Position numbers and translations under genes: made by a program. The notes beneath the pieces are model-generated. The model saw only the letters and a list, made by a program, of their open reading frames with translations, was not told where the DNA came from and did no database searches. DNA of 64,000 bases from contig NZ_JAGGLS010000006.1 of NCBI RefSeq assembly GCF_017874535.1, positions 82,397 through 146,396 on the forward strand. Reading direction: 5' to 3'. This DNA is from Anaerococcus nagyae (GTDB lineage Bacteria > Bacillota > Clostridia > Tissierellales > Peptoniphilaceae). The first letter of the stretch is position 1. Each line of letters opens with the position of its first letter. Below are positions 36,403 to 46,462 of this stretch, piece by piece.

Positions 36403-37515
36403 TTAATTTGCAAGTCTTACCGGAAGTACTAGATAAGTAAAATCTTCATCTTCGTATTTACTATCTACTGGATATATTAGACAAGGATTTAATGAAGATT
36501 TAAAACTTAATTTTATTTTTTCACTATCAAATGCACGAACACCTTCTTGCATATATCTTGCATTAAATGCTATATCCAAATCTTCTCCTTCTTGTTCTGT
36601 TTCTACTACTTCTTTTACATCTCCTACTTCTGAATTAGATTTTATAACCATATGATCTTCTGATATTTCTATTCTTATAAGATTTGCCCTACCTGGATCT
36701 GATAATACTTGAGCACGATCAAGAGCACGAACGAGAGCATCTCTATTAAGTATTACTGTAGTATCAGATATATCATTTATTATATTTCTATAATCTATGA
36801 AATTTTTATCTATTACTCTGCAATACATAGTAGTAGCATCACTTTTAAATACTATGTCATTTTCATTTTTATAAATATAAGAAGTATTGTCATCAGAAAT
36901 AATTCTAGACCATTCTATAAGAGATCTTTTTGGAATTATAAATTCACTATTTTCATAATCACTAATATAGTCTATGCTGTTTTGCTTAAGAGCTACTCTA
37001 TATCCATCAAGAGCTACCATATTAAGCTTGTTTTCTTTTAGTTCAAATAAAATACCTGTAAGAGCAAGCTTTGTTTCATCCATACTTGTAGCAAACTCTG
37101 TTTGTAAGATAGATCTTTTAAGCTTATCATTTCCTATCTCTAATGGTTTTGTTTCTGGTAAATCTAAGTCTTGTTTCTCAAAGTATTCAAAAGCTATAAG
37201 ATTAAAGTTAGAATTTTGACTCCTTATATTTATTTTGCCTTCTTTTGTTTCAATTTTTACTGTATCGTTTGGTAATTTTCTTATTATATTAGTAAATAGA
37301 CTTGCTTTTACTGCCATTTCACCTTCTTCTTTAATTATAGCTGATATAGATGTCTTTATTGTAATTTCTCCATCAAAAGCAGTCAGTGAAAGTCTATCTT
37401 CTTTAGCTTCAAAGTATATTAATTCATGTATTTGTATATTGGTATTTTTACTTACTGCTTTATTAGCTATGTTAATAGCATTCATTAATTCATTTTGTTT
37501 TACTTCAAATTTCAT
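36403..37515 (-). CDS. dnaN: DNA polymerase III beta sliding clamp
   Basis: Ring-shaped clamp that tethers the polymerase. 370 residues with three repeated clamp folds (start MKFEVKQNELMNAINIANKA, end YLVLPVRLAN). A ribosome site (AGGAGATAAC) precedes the ATG. A 224-base spacer with DnaA boxes separates it from dnaA. Confidence 0.97.
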   Translation of the reverse strand: MKFEVKQNELMNAINIANKAVSKNTNIQIHELIYFEAKEDRLSLTAFDGEITIKTSISAIIKEEGEMAVKASLFTNIIRKLPNDTVKIETKEGKINIRSQNSNFNLIAFEYFEKQDLDLPETKPLEIGNDKLKRSILQTEFATSMDETKLALTGILFELKENKLNMVALDGYRVALKQNSIDYISDYENSEFIIPKRSLIEWSRIISDDNTSYIYKNENDIVFKSDATTMYCRVIDKNFIDYRNIINDISDTTVILNRDALVRALDRAQVLSDPGRANLIRIEISEDHMVIKSNSEVGDVKEVVETEQEGEDLDIAFNARYMQEGVRAFDSEKIKLSFKSSLNPCLIYPVDSKYEDEDFTYLVLPVRLAN

Positions 37516-37739
37516 GTTATCTCCTCATATAACTATATATATTTAGTAGTATTAGTAGTAGGTGTTATTAATATGTGGATAAGTGATCAAAGTAGCTTTA
37601 TTAAGCCAATATTTTTACAAAATTAATTCTTAATAAGTCTAGGATAAGTTATATAGTTTTCCACATATTAAATTCATCATTAAGATACAATATTAAATGC
37701 TATTTTATCCACATGTTAATCCCCTAAGTTATGCACATT
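37516..37739. other. dnaA-dnaN spacer with DnaA boxes (origin part 2)
   Basis: It contains TGTGGATAA (37574-37582), TTATCCACA (37705-37713) and the variant TTATGCACA (37729-37737), plus a TTTCCACAT half-match near 37660. In Bacillus and clostridia the spacer after dnaA forms the second half of a bipartite origin. The dnaN promoter should also be here. Confidence 0.8.
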
Positions 37740-39140
37740 TTACTCCATAATCGACTTTTTAATATTTTCTATTTCGTCATTGAAATTTTCATCAATTAGC
37801 ATCTCATCTTTAACTTTATCTATACCATGCATAACTGTTGTATGGTCTCTGCTAAAGGCATTTGATATAGTTACTAGACTATCATCTAGTATGTCTCGAG
37901 CAAGATACATAGCTATATGCCTTGGTTTTACTATTTCTTTTTTACGAGATTTACCTTTTAAATCTGATAATTTCACAGAATACTTATCAGCTACTATTTG
38001 TTGAATATCATCTATACTTACATGTTTTTGCTTATTTAGTGATCTAGTATTTACTCCTTTTTTGGCATCATCCATGCTTATAGTATTTCTATTATCTCCT
38101 TTAGCATAGGCTATGGCAGTAGATAAGGCTCCTTCTAGATCTCTTATATTTGTATCTATATTTTCTGCTATGTAAGTTAATATTTCACTATCAATATAAG
38201 CTCCTAGTTCATCTGATTTTTTTTGAAGTATTGCTACTCTTGTTTCAAAATCTGGCTTACCTATATCTACTGTGATACCCCAGGAAAATCTTGAAAGTAA
38301 TCTATCTTCTAAATCCTTGATTTCTAGGGGTGGTCTATCTGATGATAGGACAATTTGCTTATCTGCGTAGTATAAGTCGTTGAAAGTATGAAATAACTCT
38401 GTTTGTGTCCCTTCTTTGTTTGATAAAAATTGTATGTCATCTATTAATAAAATATCAGCTGACCTATATTTATCTCGAAATTCTTGATTTAGATTTTGAT
38501 TTTTATTCTTGCTAGTTGGCTGAATGCTTGCAATTAGTTCATTTGTAAATCTTTCACTTGATATATACATGACATATAAATCATCACGTTCTTCAAGAAT
38601 TTTATGGGCTATTGCTTGCATTAAGTGGGTTTTACCAAGTCCAGATTCTCCATATATAAATAGAGGATTATATACCTTGGTAGGGTCATTATTTATAATA
38701 TTTTGAGTTACAGCACTTGCTATGGCATGAGCATATTGATTTGATTTACCTTGTACAAAATTTTCAAATGTATAATTGCGATCTAGTAAAGGTTTTGGAA
38801 ACTTAGACACCTGCTTTAGTCTCATTTGTCCATCTTCTTCATAATTATTGCCTAGAGTTAATATTTTACTGTAAGAATCTGAATCTTTAGCTATAATTAC
38901 TACCTTTATATTATAGTCATAGTCTCTTGTAATCTTATCTAGATTTTCTTGTAATGCTGGAGTCCATATTTTTTCATAGACAAACATCATCTCAGACTTA
39001 GGAATCTCTAAATAAAGGGTATTTTCATAGAGATTTAAAGGCTTTAATATATCTATCCAAGTATAATATTGTTGGCTATCAGCAATATTCATTTTCATTT
39101 CATTTTTTAATTCATCTGTAATGTATTCTAAACTAATCAT
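37740..39140 (-). CDS. dnaA: Replication initiator DnaA
   Basis: Binds DnaA boxes and melts the origin. Domain I is at the N-terminus, with AAA+ Walker A GESGLGKTHLMQ, Walker B ILLIDDIQFL, and a C-terminal helix-turn-helix with the box-binding signature FSRDHTTVMHGIDKV. I chose the ATG at 39140 (MISLEYITDELKN), preceded by GAAAGGTGTAGTA, over a longer reading whose first 25 residues do not fit the family. 466 residues. Confidence 0.97.
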   Translation of the reverse strand: MISLEYITDELKNEMKMNIADSQQYYTWIDILKPLNLYENTLYLEIPKSEMMFVYEKIWTPALQENLDKITRDYDYNIKVVIIAKDSDSYSKILTLGNNYEEDGQMRLKQVSKFPKPLLDRNYTFENFVQGKSNQYAHAIASAVTQNIINNDPTKVYNPLFIYGESGLGKTHLMQAIAHKILEERDDLYVMYISSERFTNELIASIQPTSKNKNQNLNQEFRDKYRSADILLIDDIQFLSNKEGTQTELFHTFNDLYYADKQIVLSSDRPPLEIKDLEDRLLSRFSWGITVDIGKPDFETRVAILQKKSDELGAYIDSEILTYIAENIDTNIRDLEGALSTAIAYAKGDNRNTISMDDAKKGVNTRSLNKQKHVSIDDIQQIVADKYSVKLSDLKGKSRKKEIVKPRHIAMYLARDILDDSLVTISNAFSRDHTTVMHGIDKVKDEMLIDENFNDEIENIKKSIME

Positions 39141-39765
39141 TACTACACCTTTCTTCACAAAATCTATCCACAGGCTATAATAGGCTTTTCGATAGGATTT
39201 AGTTAAGATTTTCAAACTTATCCACTATTGTGGATTAAATTGTGGATAAGTTTCTGTTTATAAGTTTTTTATTTAAAAATAAGGATTTTAATAATATGAA
39301 TTTTACATAAATTTTAAAATTAAAAACTTTTCCACAAAAGTTAATCTTTTAAAAAGGAAATTTGAGATTATCCATATATTTTTACACATCAAATTATACT
39401 CTAAAATAGAGCTTTTGACAACTTATCCACAAGAAGTAGATAAATTTTGGGAAAACTTAATTATCATATTTATATTATCTTAATAATATTTGTGTAATTG
39501 TGGATAAGTATGTGTATTTATTAAAACTTTTTATATTTATCAAGAGAATTCAAACTTTTAGATTTTTTTAAACATATATTCTTATATTTATCCATATAAT
39601 TTTTTGGTTAATATCCTGTGGAGAAATAATTTATGTAAAAAGTTATACACATTGCATTATTATTAGCTTATCAGTAATTATTTGTATATTTATGAGTTAA
39701 TGGATAGAAATATTATTCATTTATTGTTATGATGGGTTATAAGAGCTTAAAATCAACAAAAAACC
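39141..39765. other. oriC: Replication origin oriC, main part
   Basis: About 620 AT-rich bases without a gene between dnaA and rpmH. Perfect DnaA boxes are TGTGGATAA at 39241 and 39499, and TTATCCACA at 39423. Near matches include CTATCCACA (39166), TTATCCACT (39219) and TTATACACA (39642). Long A/T tracts at about 39430-39600 are candidates for the unwinding element. Genes diverge from this region on both sides, as expected for an origin. Confidence 0.9.
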
Positions 39766-39794
39766 TTGACATATTAACTATTTCTACATATAAT
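39766..39794 (+). promoter_or_regulatory. Sigma-A promoter of rpmH
   Basis: TTGACA (39766-39771), 17-base spacer, TATAAT (39789-39794): a perfect consensus, about 35 bases before the rpmH start. Confidence 0.92.
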
Positions 39795-39829
39795 AGTATG
39801 AGTCTAAAATTTTATGAGGAGGTGTAACT

Positions 39830-39964
39830 ATGAAAAGAACCTATCAACCAAATAGAAGAAAAAGAGCTAAAGATCATGGTTTTAGAAAAAGAATGTCTAC
39901 TCCAGGTGGCAGAAGAGTTCTAAAAGCAAGACGTAAAAAGAATAGAAAAAGATTATCTGCTTAA
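39830..39964 (+). CDS. rpmH: 50S ribosomal protein L34
   Basis: 44 residues, [18 protein letters not shown] at the start and rich in Arg/Lys throughout, matching L34 over its full length. The ribosome site GAGGAGGTGTAACT precedes the ATG. First gene of the rpmH-rnpA-yidD-yidC-khpB cluster. Confidence 0.97.
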   Translation: MKRTYQPNRRKRAKDHGFRKRMSTPGGRRVLKARRKKNRKRLSA

Positions 39965-40028
39965 TTATAGTAGGCTAGTTTATTAGCCTATAGTTAAGCA
40001 ATCGCTTTATTAGAAATTTAGGACACAA

Positions 40029-40379
40029 ATGGAAAAGCGACTTAGTTTAAGAAAAGATACAGATTTTAAGCGTGTATATAAGAAAAGTGATGCTTTTTTT
40101 AATAGAGATTTTACTATATTAATAAAAAATAATGGTCTTGATCATCCCAGATTTGGATTTTCTATCAGTAAGAAGATTGGCAAGGCTAACCAGCGCAATC
40201 TACTAAAAAGAAGGCTCCGTGATATAGTAAGAAAAAATTATAATAATCTTAATGGAGTAGATATAATTATCATTCCTAAAAAGCATGTAACTGACTTTGA
40301 TTATAAGTCTCTTAAAAAAACCTTGGGTCATGTATTAAACAAGGCATTTAAAAAGAATAAGATTTTTTATGTTAAATAA
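40029..40379 (+). CDS. rnpA: Ribonuclease P protein component
   Basis: 116-residue basic protein that assists the RNase P RNA in tRNA 5' maturation. The signature motif NQRNLLKRRLRDIVR (about 54-68, read as KANQRNLLKRR...) is present. Its end overlaps yidD by 11 bases. Confidence 0.95.
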   Translation: MEKRLSLRKDTDFKRVYKKSDAFFNRDFTILIKNNGLDHPRFGFSISKKIGKANQRNLLKRRLRDIVRKNYNNLNGVDIIIIPKKHVTDFDYKSLKKTLGHVLNKAFKKNKIFYVK

Positions 40380-40584
40380 AATTTTTATTAGAATAATTAA
40401 TTTTTATAAAACTTACATTTCTCCACAGTTAGGCAGAGGAAAATGCAAATACTACCCTACTTGCTCGCAATACGCTATCGAGTGTTTTACAAAATATGGG
40501 TTTTTTAAAGCTTTTTTTATGTCTTTGTGGAGAATTTTAAGATGTAATCCTTTTTCTAAAGGTGGTTATGATCCTGTTAGATAG
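40369..40584 (+). CDS. yidD: Membrane protein insertion efficiency factor YidD
   Basis: 71 residues with the family core YISPQLGRGKCKYYPTCSQYA and FKGG-type end (NPFSKGGYDPV). It lies between rnpA and yidC as usual and assists membrane insertion. Confidence 0.95.
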   Translation: MLNKIFIRIINFYKTYISPQLGRGKCKYYPTCSQYAIECFTKYGFFKAFFMSLWRILRCNPFSKGGYDPVR

Positions 40585-40633
40585 ACTATTAGACCTGCAT
40601 AGGGGTTTTCCCGAATAAATTTATGGAGTATTT

Positions 40634-41392
40634 ATGTTAAATTTTATAGCTACTTTACTTGGTAAGCTAATGAGGTGGATATACGATTCACTTGCAGCAA
40701 ATCAAGTAGAACCTAGCAATATAAGCTTTTACGCTATTGCAATTATACTTATGACTCTGCTTGTAACTTTGCTTACAGTACCAGTTACTATTTCTCAACA
40801 AAAACAAGCAGAAAGTACACAAAAGATAAAACCAAAGATGGATAAAATTCAAAAGAAATATTCTTATGATCCTCAAATCATGCAAAAGAAAATGCAAGAA
40901 TTATATAAGGAAGAGGGAGTCAATCCTGGTTTCTCATCCTGTTTAATGATGATTTTGCAACTTTTAATTCTTTTTGCTTTATTTAGGGTTATGCGTGATA
41001 CTAAAACTTTCGTATTTCCAGAAGGTATAGAAGGTATTAGAAAAGATTTTTATTGGGTAAGTGACTTAACTAAACAAGACCCATATTGGTTTGGTCTTCC
41101 ACTTTTAACGAGTTTATCCCAATTTGGTGTTCAATTATTTTCAATGAAGACCAATCCACAAATGTCAGAAGGTCCTATGGCTGGTATGAGCAAGACATTT
41201 TTAATGATGCCTCTACTCTATTTTTTCATGTTTAGAAGCCTTCCTGCAGGTCTTCCACTTTATTATACAATGAGTTCTATTATAAGACTTATAATAATGG
41301 TTATATTGCATTTTACAGTTAAAAAACCTAAACAAGTTCAAACATTCGAGGTAAAAGATGAGAAAGTCAATAATAAAACAAGCAAAAACTAA
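40634..41392 (+). CDS. yidC: Membrane insertase YidC
   Basis: 252-residue insertase of the Gram-positive (short) type with five membrane helices, including a conserved segment QKKMQELYKEEGVNP in the cytoplasmic loop. It inserts membrane proteins alone or with Sec. There is no obvious lipobox at the N-terminus, unlike SpoIIIJ. The 3' end overlaps khpB by 35 bases. Confidence 0.93.
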   Translation: MLNFIATLLGKLMRWIYDSLAANQVEPSNISFYAIAIILMTLLVTLLTVPVTISQQKQAESTQKIKPKMDKIQKKYSYDPQIMQKKMQELYKEEGVNPGFSSCLMMILQLLILFALFRVMRDTKTFVFPEGIEGIRKDFYWVSDLTKQDPYWFGLPLLTSLSQFGVQLFSMKTNPQMSEGPMAGMSKTFLMMPLLYFFMFRSLPAGLPLYYTMSSIIRLIIMVILHFTVKKPKQVQTFEVKDEKVNNKTSKN

Positions 41393-42635
41393 AGATGAAG
41401 CTATTAGACGTGCTCTAGCAGAAATTGCTAAAGAAAGGTCAGAAGTAGATATAGAAGTTATAAACGAAGGCTCTAGCGGATTTTTAGGGATTGGAAGTAA
41501 GGATGCCGTTGTTCGTATATCTTATGATGAAGATATAAATGAAGCTCTCTTAGATATTGAAGATGAGATTAAAAGAGATACAGTAGGAGGCTCTGACTTC
41601 GATCGTGAATATAATATAAAAGATCGTAGCAATTATTATAAGGACGAAGCTTCTGCAAATTATAAAGATGAAGGTCCTATAGCAGAGGATGATTCTAAAA
41701 AGGAAGATTATGCTCGTGATGGAGCTGAGTTTGAACAAAGTATTCATAATATCAAAGATGAAGAAGAAAATCTTGGAAATTATGAGAGACTTCAAAAGAT
41801 CAATTCTTATGAAGAAAATTCCAAGACTTATAAAAAAGATACAGAAGATTTATCGAAAATCCTTGATCAAAGAATCGATTCTTTAGAAAAAAGAGATATA
41901 AATAGACAATCAATAGAACCAGAAGAACTTAAAAGAGAAAATAATGAAAAAGATAATTCAGTTTTATTTACTAAGTTTGAGGATGATTCTAATATCAAGT
42001 CTGATAAAAAAACAGAAAGTTCTAATCTTACAGAAAAATTAACCTTTGAATCATCCGATTCAGAGGTTAACACTGATAAGAATTTAGATGAAATTAATGA
42101 AAAGCTTTCTGATGACTTTAAAGCTAATAATAGTCATGATATAGTATATGATAAGCAACAAACAGATATAGATAAGTACTATAAAGCTAAGGAATTTTTG
42201 GAAGAAATTCTAAGACAAATGCACTTTGAAAATGCTAGTGTATATGGAAATCTAGAAGGATCTATAATTAAACTAGATGCTAAAGTAGAAGAAAAGGATA
42301 CAGGTATTGCTATAGGAAAGGGTGGGGCAACTCTTGATGCTATAGAGCTTATTATAAGAAAATCAATTGACTCAAGAGCTAATAATTTAAGAGTAAATGT
42401 AGATATAAATAATTATAAAAAACGTCGCGATGAAAAGATTAAAGAACTTGCTAGAGATACTGCAAAAAAAGTAGCTAAAAGTAAGAAAGCATGGAATCTT
42501 AAATACATGAACTCATATGAAAGACGATTAGCCCATGAAGAGATAAGTAAGCATCCAAATGTAGATAGCCATTCAGAAGGTCAAGAACCTAAAAGATATG
42601 TAGTTGTAGACTATGTTGGAGAAGATGAAAAATAG
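41358..42635 (+). CDS. khpB: RNA-binding protein KhpB/Jag (EloR)
   Basis: Jag-N domain (residues 1-55, ending GFLGIGSKDAVVRI), then a very long charged, repetitive linker (about 60-270), a KH domain with GKGGATLDAIELI and an R3H domain (YERRLAHEEISKHPNVDSHS). Jag proteins help control cell elongation and bind RNA. The linker, rich in Glu, Asp, Lys and Ser, makes the protein 425 residues, roughly twice the usual 200-270. It starts inside yidC with GAGGTAAAAG as ribosome site. Confidence 0.93.
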   Translation: MRKSIIKQAKTKDEAIRRALAEIAKERSEVDIEVINEGSSGFLGIGSKDAVVRISYDEDINEALLDIEDEIKRDTVGGSDFDREYNIKDRSNYYKDEASANYKDEGPIAEDDSKKEDYARDGAEFEQSIHNIKDEEENLGNYERLQKINSYEENSKTYKKDTEDLSKILDQRIDSLEKRDINRQSIEPEELKRENNEKDNSVLFTKFEDDSNIKSDKKTESSNLTEKLTFESSDSEVNTDKNLDEINEKLSDDFKANNSHDIVYDKQQTDIDKYYKAKEFLEEILRQMHFENASVYGNLEGSIIKLDAKVEEKDTGIAIGKGGATLDAIELIIRKSIDSRANNLRVNVDINNYKKRRDEKIKELARDTAKKVAKSKKAWNLKYMNSYERRLAHEEISKHPNVDSHSEGQEPKRYVVVDYVGEDEK

Positions 42636-42680
42636 AAATTTAGTATTTTATATACTTAACTTAATAAAAATATACTTTAT

Positions 42681-42720
42681 GCGGAGTATTCCTGTTCGTA
42701 GCTGGAATACCCGCTTTTTT
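42681..42720 (+). terminator. Terminator of the rpmH-khpB cluster
   Basis: GCGGAGTATTCC pairs with GGAATACCCGC (one mismatch), loop 11 bases, followed by six T. Confidence 0.88.
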
Positions 42721-42724
42721 GATA

Positions 42725-43822
42725 TTAATCAACATTTGTAATCATAAAACCAATATGTAGTCTTATTAAATCATTAATATTTCTGGGATCATAACCGGTT
42801 ATTTCTTTAAGTTTATTTAACCTATATTGTACAGTGTTTTTATGAATAAAAAGTTCATCTGCACATTTTATTATTGAACCGTTGTTTTTAACATAAGTTT
42901 CTATTAGATTCTTGTATATATTAAAATCCTTATCTTCTATATTTGATAAAACTGTGGATCTATATTTACTTAAAGAATTTTTATCTACAGAGGTTAGTAA
43001 AAGTTCTAAATCAAAATTTTTATATTCGTAAAATTTTTTATTGGTTCCTGAAATCTCTCCCCAATTAAGAGCTATATTTGCTTGCTTATACATTTCTTTT
43101 GATAATTCAATATTATTAAATGATTCACTAATTCCAAATTTGAGATTATAATTGGTAGCAAGATTTATCTTATTACTTACTTTTTCTAACTGTTTATAGG
43201 TAATATCTAAATCCCAATGAAAGCTATATATAACTATTTCATTAAAAAATACAGCATATATACAATTTTTACTATATAAATATTTGTTCAGTATTTCATA
43301 TATCTGATCAATATATTCGATAGATATATGAGAAGTGGAATTTTTTCCTACAGCTAGTATCATTTTATCTTGAAATTTATCTGAGAAGTCTATTTCCTTA
43401 TTTAGATTATCTCCGTGTATTAATCCTTCTATATAGTATTTTATTCCTTCTCTATTTTTTGCTTCTATAGATTGGTTATAATTTTCTTTGATTAAAATTT
43501 CCGTCATTTTTTTAATAATTGTGCTATATTTTATGATTTCTTTTCCGATTCCTGTAATACCTATAGCACCTATAACTTCATTTTTAAATACAACAGGCAT
43601 ATTTATGCCAGGCCTTGATCCCTTATAAGTGTGCAAATCTTTTACAATTACATCTACGTTTTCTTTTACACAAATAAAACCTGCTTGATGAAATGTTGAT
43701 ATTCGTTTTTTATCAGTGGAATATATAATGATTCCATTGGTATTTATAAAATTTATATCCTCGTTTATGATTGTGTTAATTTCATCAACAATTGATTTAG
43801 CTATAGCTTTGCTTATGACCAT
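42725..43822 (-). CDS. cdaR: CdaR-family regulator of sugar diacid/glycerate use
   Basis: 365 residues. The N-terminal sugar-diacid recognition domain (about 1-130; GSRPGINMPVVFKNEVIGAIGITG) is followed by a middle GGDEF-like region and a C-terminal PucR-type helix-turn-helix (FIHKNTVQYRLNKLKEITGY). Divergent from the glycerate kinase and GntP genes, which it probably activates in response to glycerate or a sugar acid. Confidence 0.88.
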   Translation of the reverse strand: MVISKAIAKSIVDEINTIINEDINFINTNGIIIYSTDKKRISTFHQAGFICVKENVDVIVKDLHTYKGSRPGINMPVVFKNEVIGAIGITGIGKEIIKYSTIIKKMTEILIKENYNQSIEAKNREGIKYYIEGLIHGDNLNKEIDFSDKFQDKMILAVGKNSTSHISIEYIDQIYEILNKYLYSKNCIYAVFFNEIVIYSFHWDLDITYKQLEKVSNKINLATNYNLKFGISESFNNIELSKEMYKQANIALNWGEISGTNKKFYEYKNFDLELLLTSVDKNSLSKYRSTVLSNIEDKDFNIYKNLIETYVKNNGSIIKCADELFIHKNTVQYRLNKLKEITGYDPRNINDLIRLHIGFMITNVD

Positions 43823-43927
43823 ACTATCTCCTGTAACAATTATTTTTGTAATAATATTAATTATTTTAGTATAAGTAACATTATACTATTTATGATTGTT
43901 TTATATAATTTATATATAGGAGGTAAT

Positions 43928-45064
43928 ATGAAGATTTTAGTTATGATGGATTCTTTTAAAGGAAGTTTGTCATCTATTGAGGCTGGCAATACAATTAAGA
44001 ATACTTTAGAGAAAAGAAAAATCCCTCACGAGGTAGAAGTCTTACCTATAGCTGATGGTGGGGAAGGGACTGTAGAATCTCTTATAGGTTTATCTGACAT
44101 AGAGGAGATAAAAGTTAAGGTAAATAATCCCCTATTTGAAAGTCAGATTGCTAGATATGCTTATTCTGAGAAAAGTAGATTAGCTATAATGGAAATGAGT
44201 CAAGCAAGTGGGTTAACTCTAATAAAAGATAAACTTTCACCTATGAAAGCAAGTACATACGGAGTGGGAGAAATGATTATTGATGCTCTTGATAAAGGAG
44301 CAAGGCACTTTGTTATTGGAATAGGGGGATCTGCAACTAATGATGGTGGTATAGGTATGCTATCTGCTCTTGGATTTAAGTTTTTAGATATAGATGGTAA
44401 TGAAATCAAGCCAGGTATTGAGGGAGTTTATGATCTAGTAGAAATCGATGATAGTAAAGTGGATCCTAGGGTTAAAGAAGCAGATTTTGATATAGCTTGT
44501 GATGTCGATAATCCTCTAAATGGAGAAAATGGATCTGCTTATGTATATGGACCACAAAAAGGAGCTACATCTGAAGAAGTTAAAATTATAGATGAACTAC
44601 TATTAAAATATCATAATATTACAAAACAATACATAAGTTCTGCAGATAATTCTATTAAGGGTGTAGGAGCTGCTGGAGGCTTAGGTTATGGATTTAAGAC
44701 TTTTCTTGATGCAAACTTAAGTCATGGAATAGATCTAATACTAAATTTACTTGATGCTGAAAATCATATAAAGAAGGCTGATCTTATAATAACTGGAGAA
44801 GGTAAAATAGATTTCCAAACTTCAATGGGAAAAGCTCCTGTGGGAGTTGCAAAACTTGCTAAAAAATATAATAAAGCAGTTATAGCTTTTGCTGGAATCG
44901 TGGATAATGAAGCGGTGGCAGTAAATAATGAAGGTATAGATGCTTTTTTTCCTATTATAGATAAAATAACTAGTATTAATGAAGCCATGTCTATTGAAAA
45001 AAGTAAAGAAAATTTGAATAGATGTGTCACTCAAGTATTTAATATTATAGATATGTGGAGGTAA
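43928..45064 (+). CDS. glxK: Glycerate kinase
   Basis: Phosphorylates glycerate to phosphoglycerate, feeding glycolysis. MKILVMMDSFKGSLSSIEAG at the start and IADGGEGTVESL, GIGGSATNDGG and GEGKIDFQTSMGKAP are family motifs. I chose the ATG at 43928, which has AGGAGGTAAT before it, instead of a start 36 bases upstream. 378 residues. The stop lies 2 bases before the permease start. Confidence 0.94.
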   Translation: MKILVMMDSFKGSLSSIEAGNTIKNTLEKRKIPHEVEVLPIADGGEGTVESLIGLSDIEEIKVKVNNPLFESQIARYAYSEKSRLAIMEMSQASGLTLIKDKLSPMKASTYGVGEMIIDALDKGARHFVIGIGGSATNDGGIGMLSALGFKFLDIDGNEIKPGIEGVYDLVEIDDSKVDPRVKEADFDIACDVDNPLNGENGSAYVYGPQKGATSEEVKIIDELLLKYHNITKQYISSADNSIKGVGAAGGLGYGFKTFLDANLSHGIDLILNLLDAENHIKKADLIITGEGKIDFQTSMGKAPVGVAKLAKKYNKAVIAFAGIVDNEAVAVNNEGIDAFFPIIDKITSINEAMSIEKSKENLNRCVTQVFNIIDMWR

Positions 45065-45066
45065 AA

Positions 45067-46332
45067 ATGGAAGGGATAGAATTTAGTACTTTAGGTGCTG
45101 TATTAGGTCTTTTAATTGCGATTGTACTTATTATTAAAAATTTTCACTCAACTTATTCACTGATTCTTGGAGCGATAATAGGTGGTATTATAGGAGGTGG
45201 AGGCCTTGATGGTACTGTTAAAGCTATGATATCAGGATCTGCTGGGATGATGAGTTCAATTTTAAGAATTATGACAAGTGGTATACTTGCAGGATGCTTG
45301 GTAAAAACAGGGGCTGCAGAAAAGATAGCTGAAACCATAGTAAATAAGTTAGGAGAAAAAAATGCTATTATATCCATATCTATATCTACAATGATTATAT
45401 GTGCAGTTGGAGTTTTTATAGATATATCTGTTATAACAACCGCTCCTATTGCACTTGCGGTGGCTAAAAGGACAAAGATGAGTAAATCTGCATCACTTTT
45501 TGCAATGATTGGAGGAGGAAAAGCTGGCAATATCATAAGTCCAAATCCAAACACTATTGCTACTAGTGAAGCTTTTGGAGTAAATCTTAATTCACTTATG
45601 GGGATAAATATTATTCCAGCATTAATTGCTTTAATAATTACCATAATTTTAGCTAAAACTATTAATAGGAAATTCAATGATATAGTTACAGACAATGATA
45701 TAGATATTGTTGACAATTCTTTAAAAGATCTTCCAAGATTTGCAAGTGCTATAGCAGGACCAGCTACTGTAGTAATATTACTTGCTCTTAGACCATTATT
45801 CGATATAGTGGTTGATCCATTAATTGCCTTACCATTAGGGGGTATAGTTTGCTTATTTGTTTGTGGAGAGATCAAACATATAAGTGAATATTCTGCATAT
45901 GGTTTTTCAAAAGTAATAGGTGTTTGTGCCCTGCTGATAGGGACTGGTACACTTTCAGGTATTATATCAAACTCACACTTACAAACAGATATGATAAGCT
46001 TAATAGATACCTTAAATCTTAAACCATTTATCTTGGCTCCGTTATCTGGTATTTTAATGGCAGCTGCAACAGCTTCAACTACTGCTGGAGCAACTATAGC
46101 ATCAAAAACTTTTGCCAATACTTTAATTAGCGCAGATGTAAATAGCATAAATGCAGCAGCTATGGTTCATTCTGGTGCAACAGTGCTTGATTCTTTGCCA
46201 CACGGTTCATTCTTCCACGCTACTGGTGGTAGTGTAAAAATGGTAATTAAAGATAGATTAAAACTTATCCCTTATGAAGCATTGGTAGGATTTGCATCTA
46301 CAATTACGGCTATAATTATTTATTTGATTTGA
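45067..46332 (+). CDS. GntP-family permease, probably for glycerate or gluconate-like acids
   Basis: About 420 residues with 11-12 membrane helices and the family motif GGGKAGNIISPNPNTIA. The ATG at 45067 has GGAGG five bases before it; an in-frame GTG at 45055 is less likely. Paired with glycerate kinase and a CdaR regulator, so glycerate is the likely substrate. Confidence 0.9.
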   Translation: MEGIEFSTLGAVLGLLIAIVLIIKNFHSTYSLILGAIIGGIIGGGGLDGTVKAMISGSAGMMSSILRIMTSGILAGCLVKTGAAEKIAETIVNKLGEKNAIISISISTMIICAVGVFIDISVITTAPIALAVAKRTKMSKSASLFAMIGGGKAGNIISPNPNTIATSEAFGVNLNSLMGINIIPALIALIITIILAKTINRKFNDIVTDNDIDIVDNSLKDLPRFASAIAGPATVVILLALRPLFDIVVDPLIALPLGGIVCLFVCGEIKHISEYSAYGFSKVIGVCALLIGTGTLSGIISNSHLQTDMISLIDTLNLKPFILAPLSGILMAAATASTTAGATIASKTFANTLISADVNSINAAAMVHSGATVLDSLPHGSFFHATGGSVKMVIKDRLKLIPYEALVGFASTITAIIIYLI

Positions 46333-46372
46333 TAGATTTTTAGACTTAACATCTATTATCTAGGTCAAATCA

Positions 46373-46400
46373 TTGACATTTTAACTTTTTCCACTATAAT
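46373..46400 (+). promoter_or_regulatory. Promoter of the mnmE operon
   Basis: TTGACA (46373-46378), 16-base spacer, TATAAT (46395-46400), about 60 bases upstream of mnmE. Confidence 0.8.
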
Positions 46401-46462
46401 TCATATGTTATAGACCACTAGTCAAAGTAGTGGATATTAATCGTACTATGAAAGGAAAATAT

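Noticed and set aside
45153..46148. 331-residue open frame on the minus strand
   Set aside because: Lies fully antisense to the GntP permease; its hydrophobic content mirrors the permease and it has no ribosome site.
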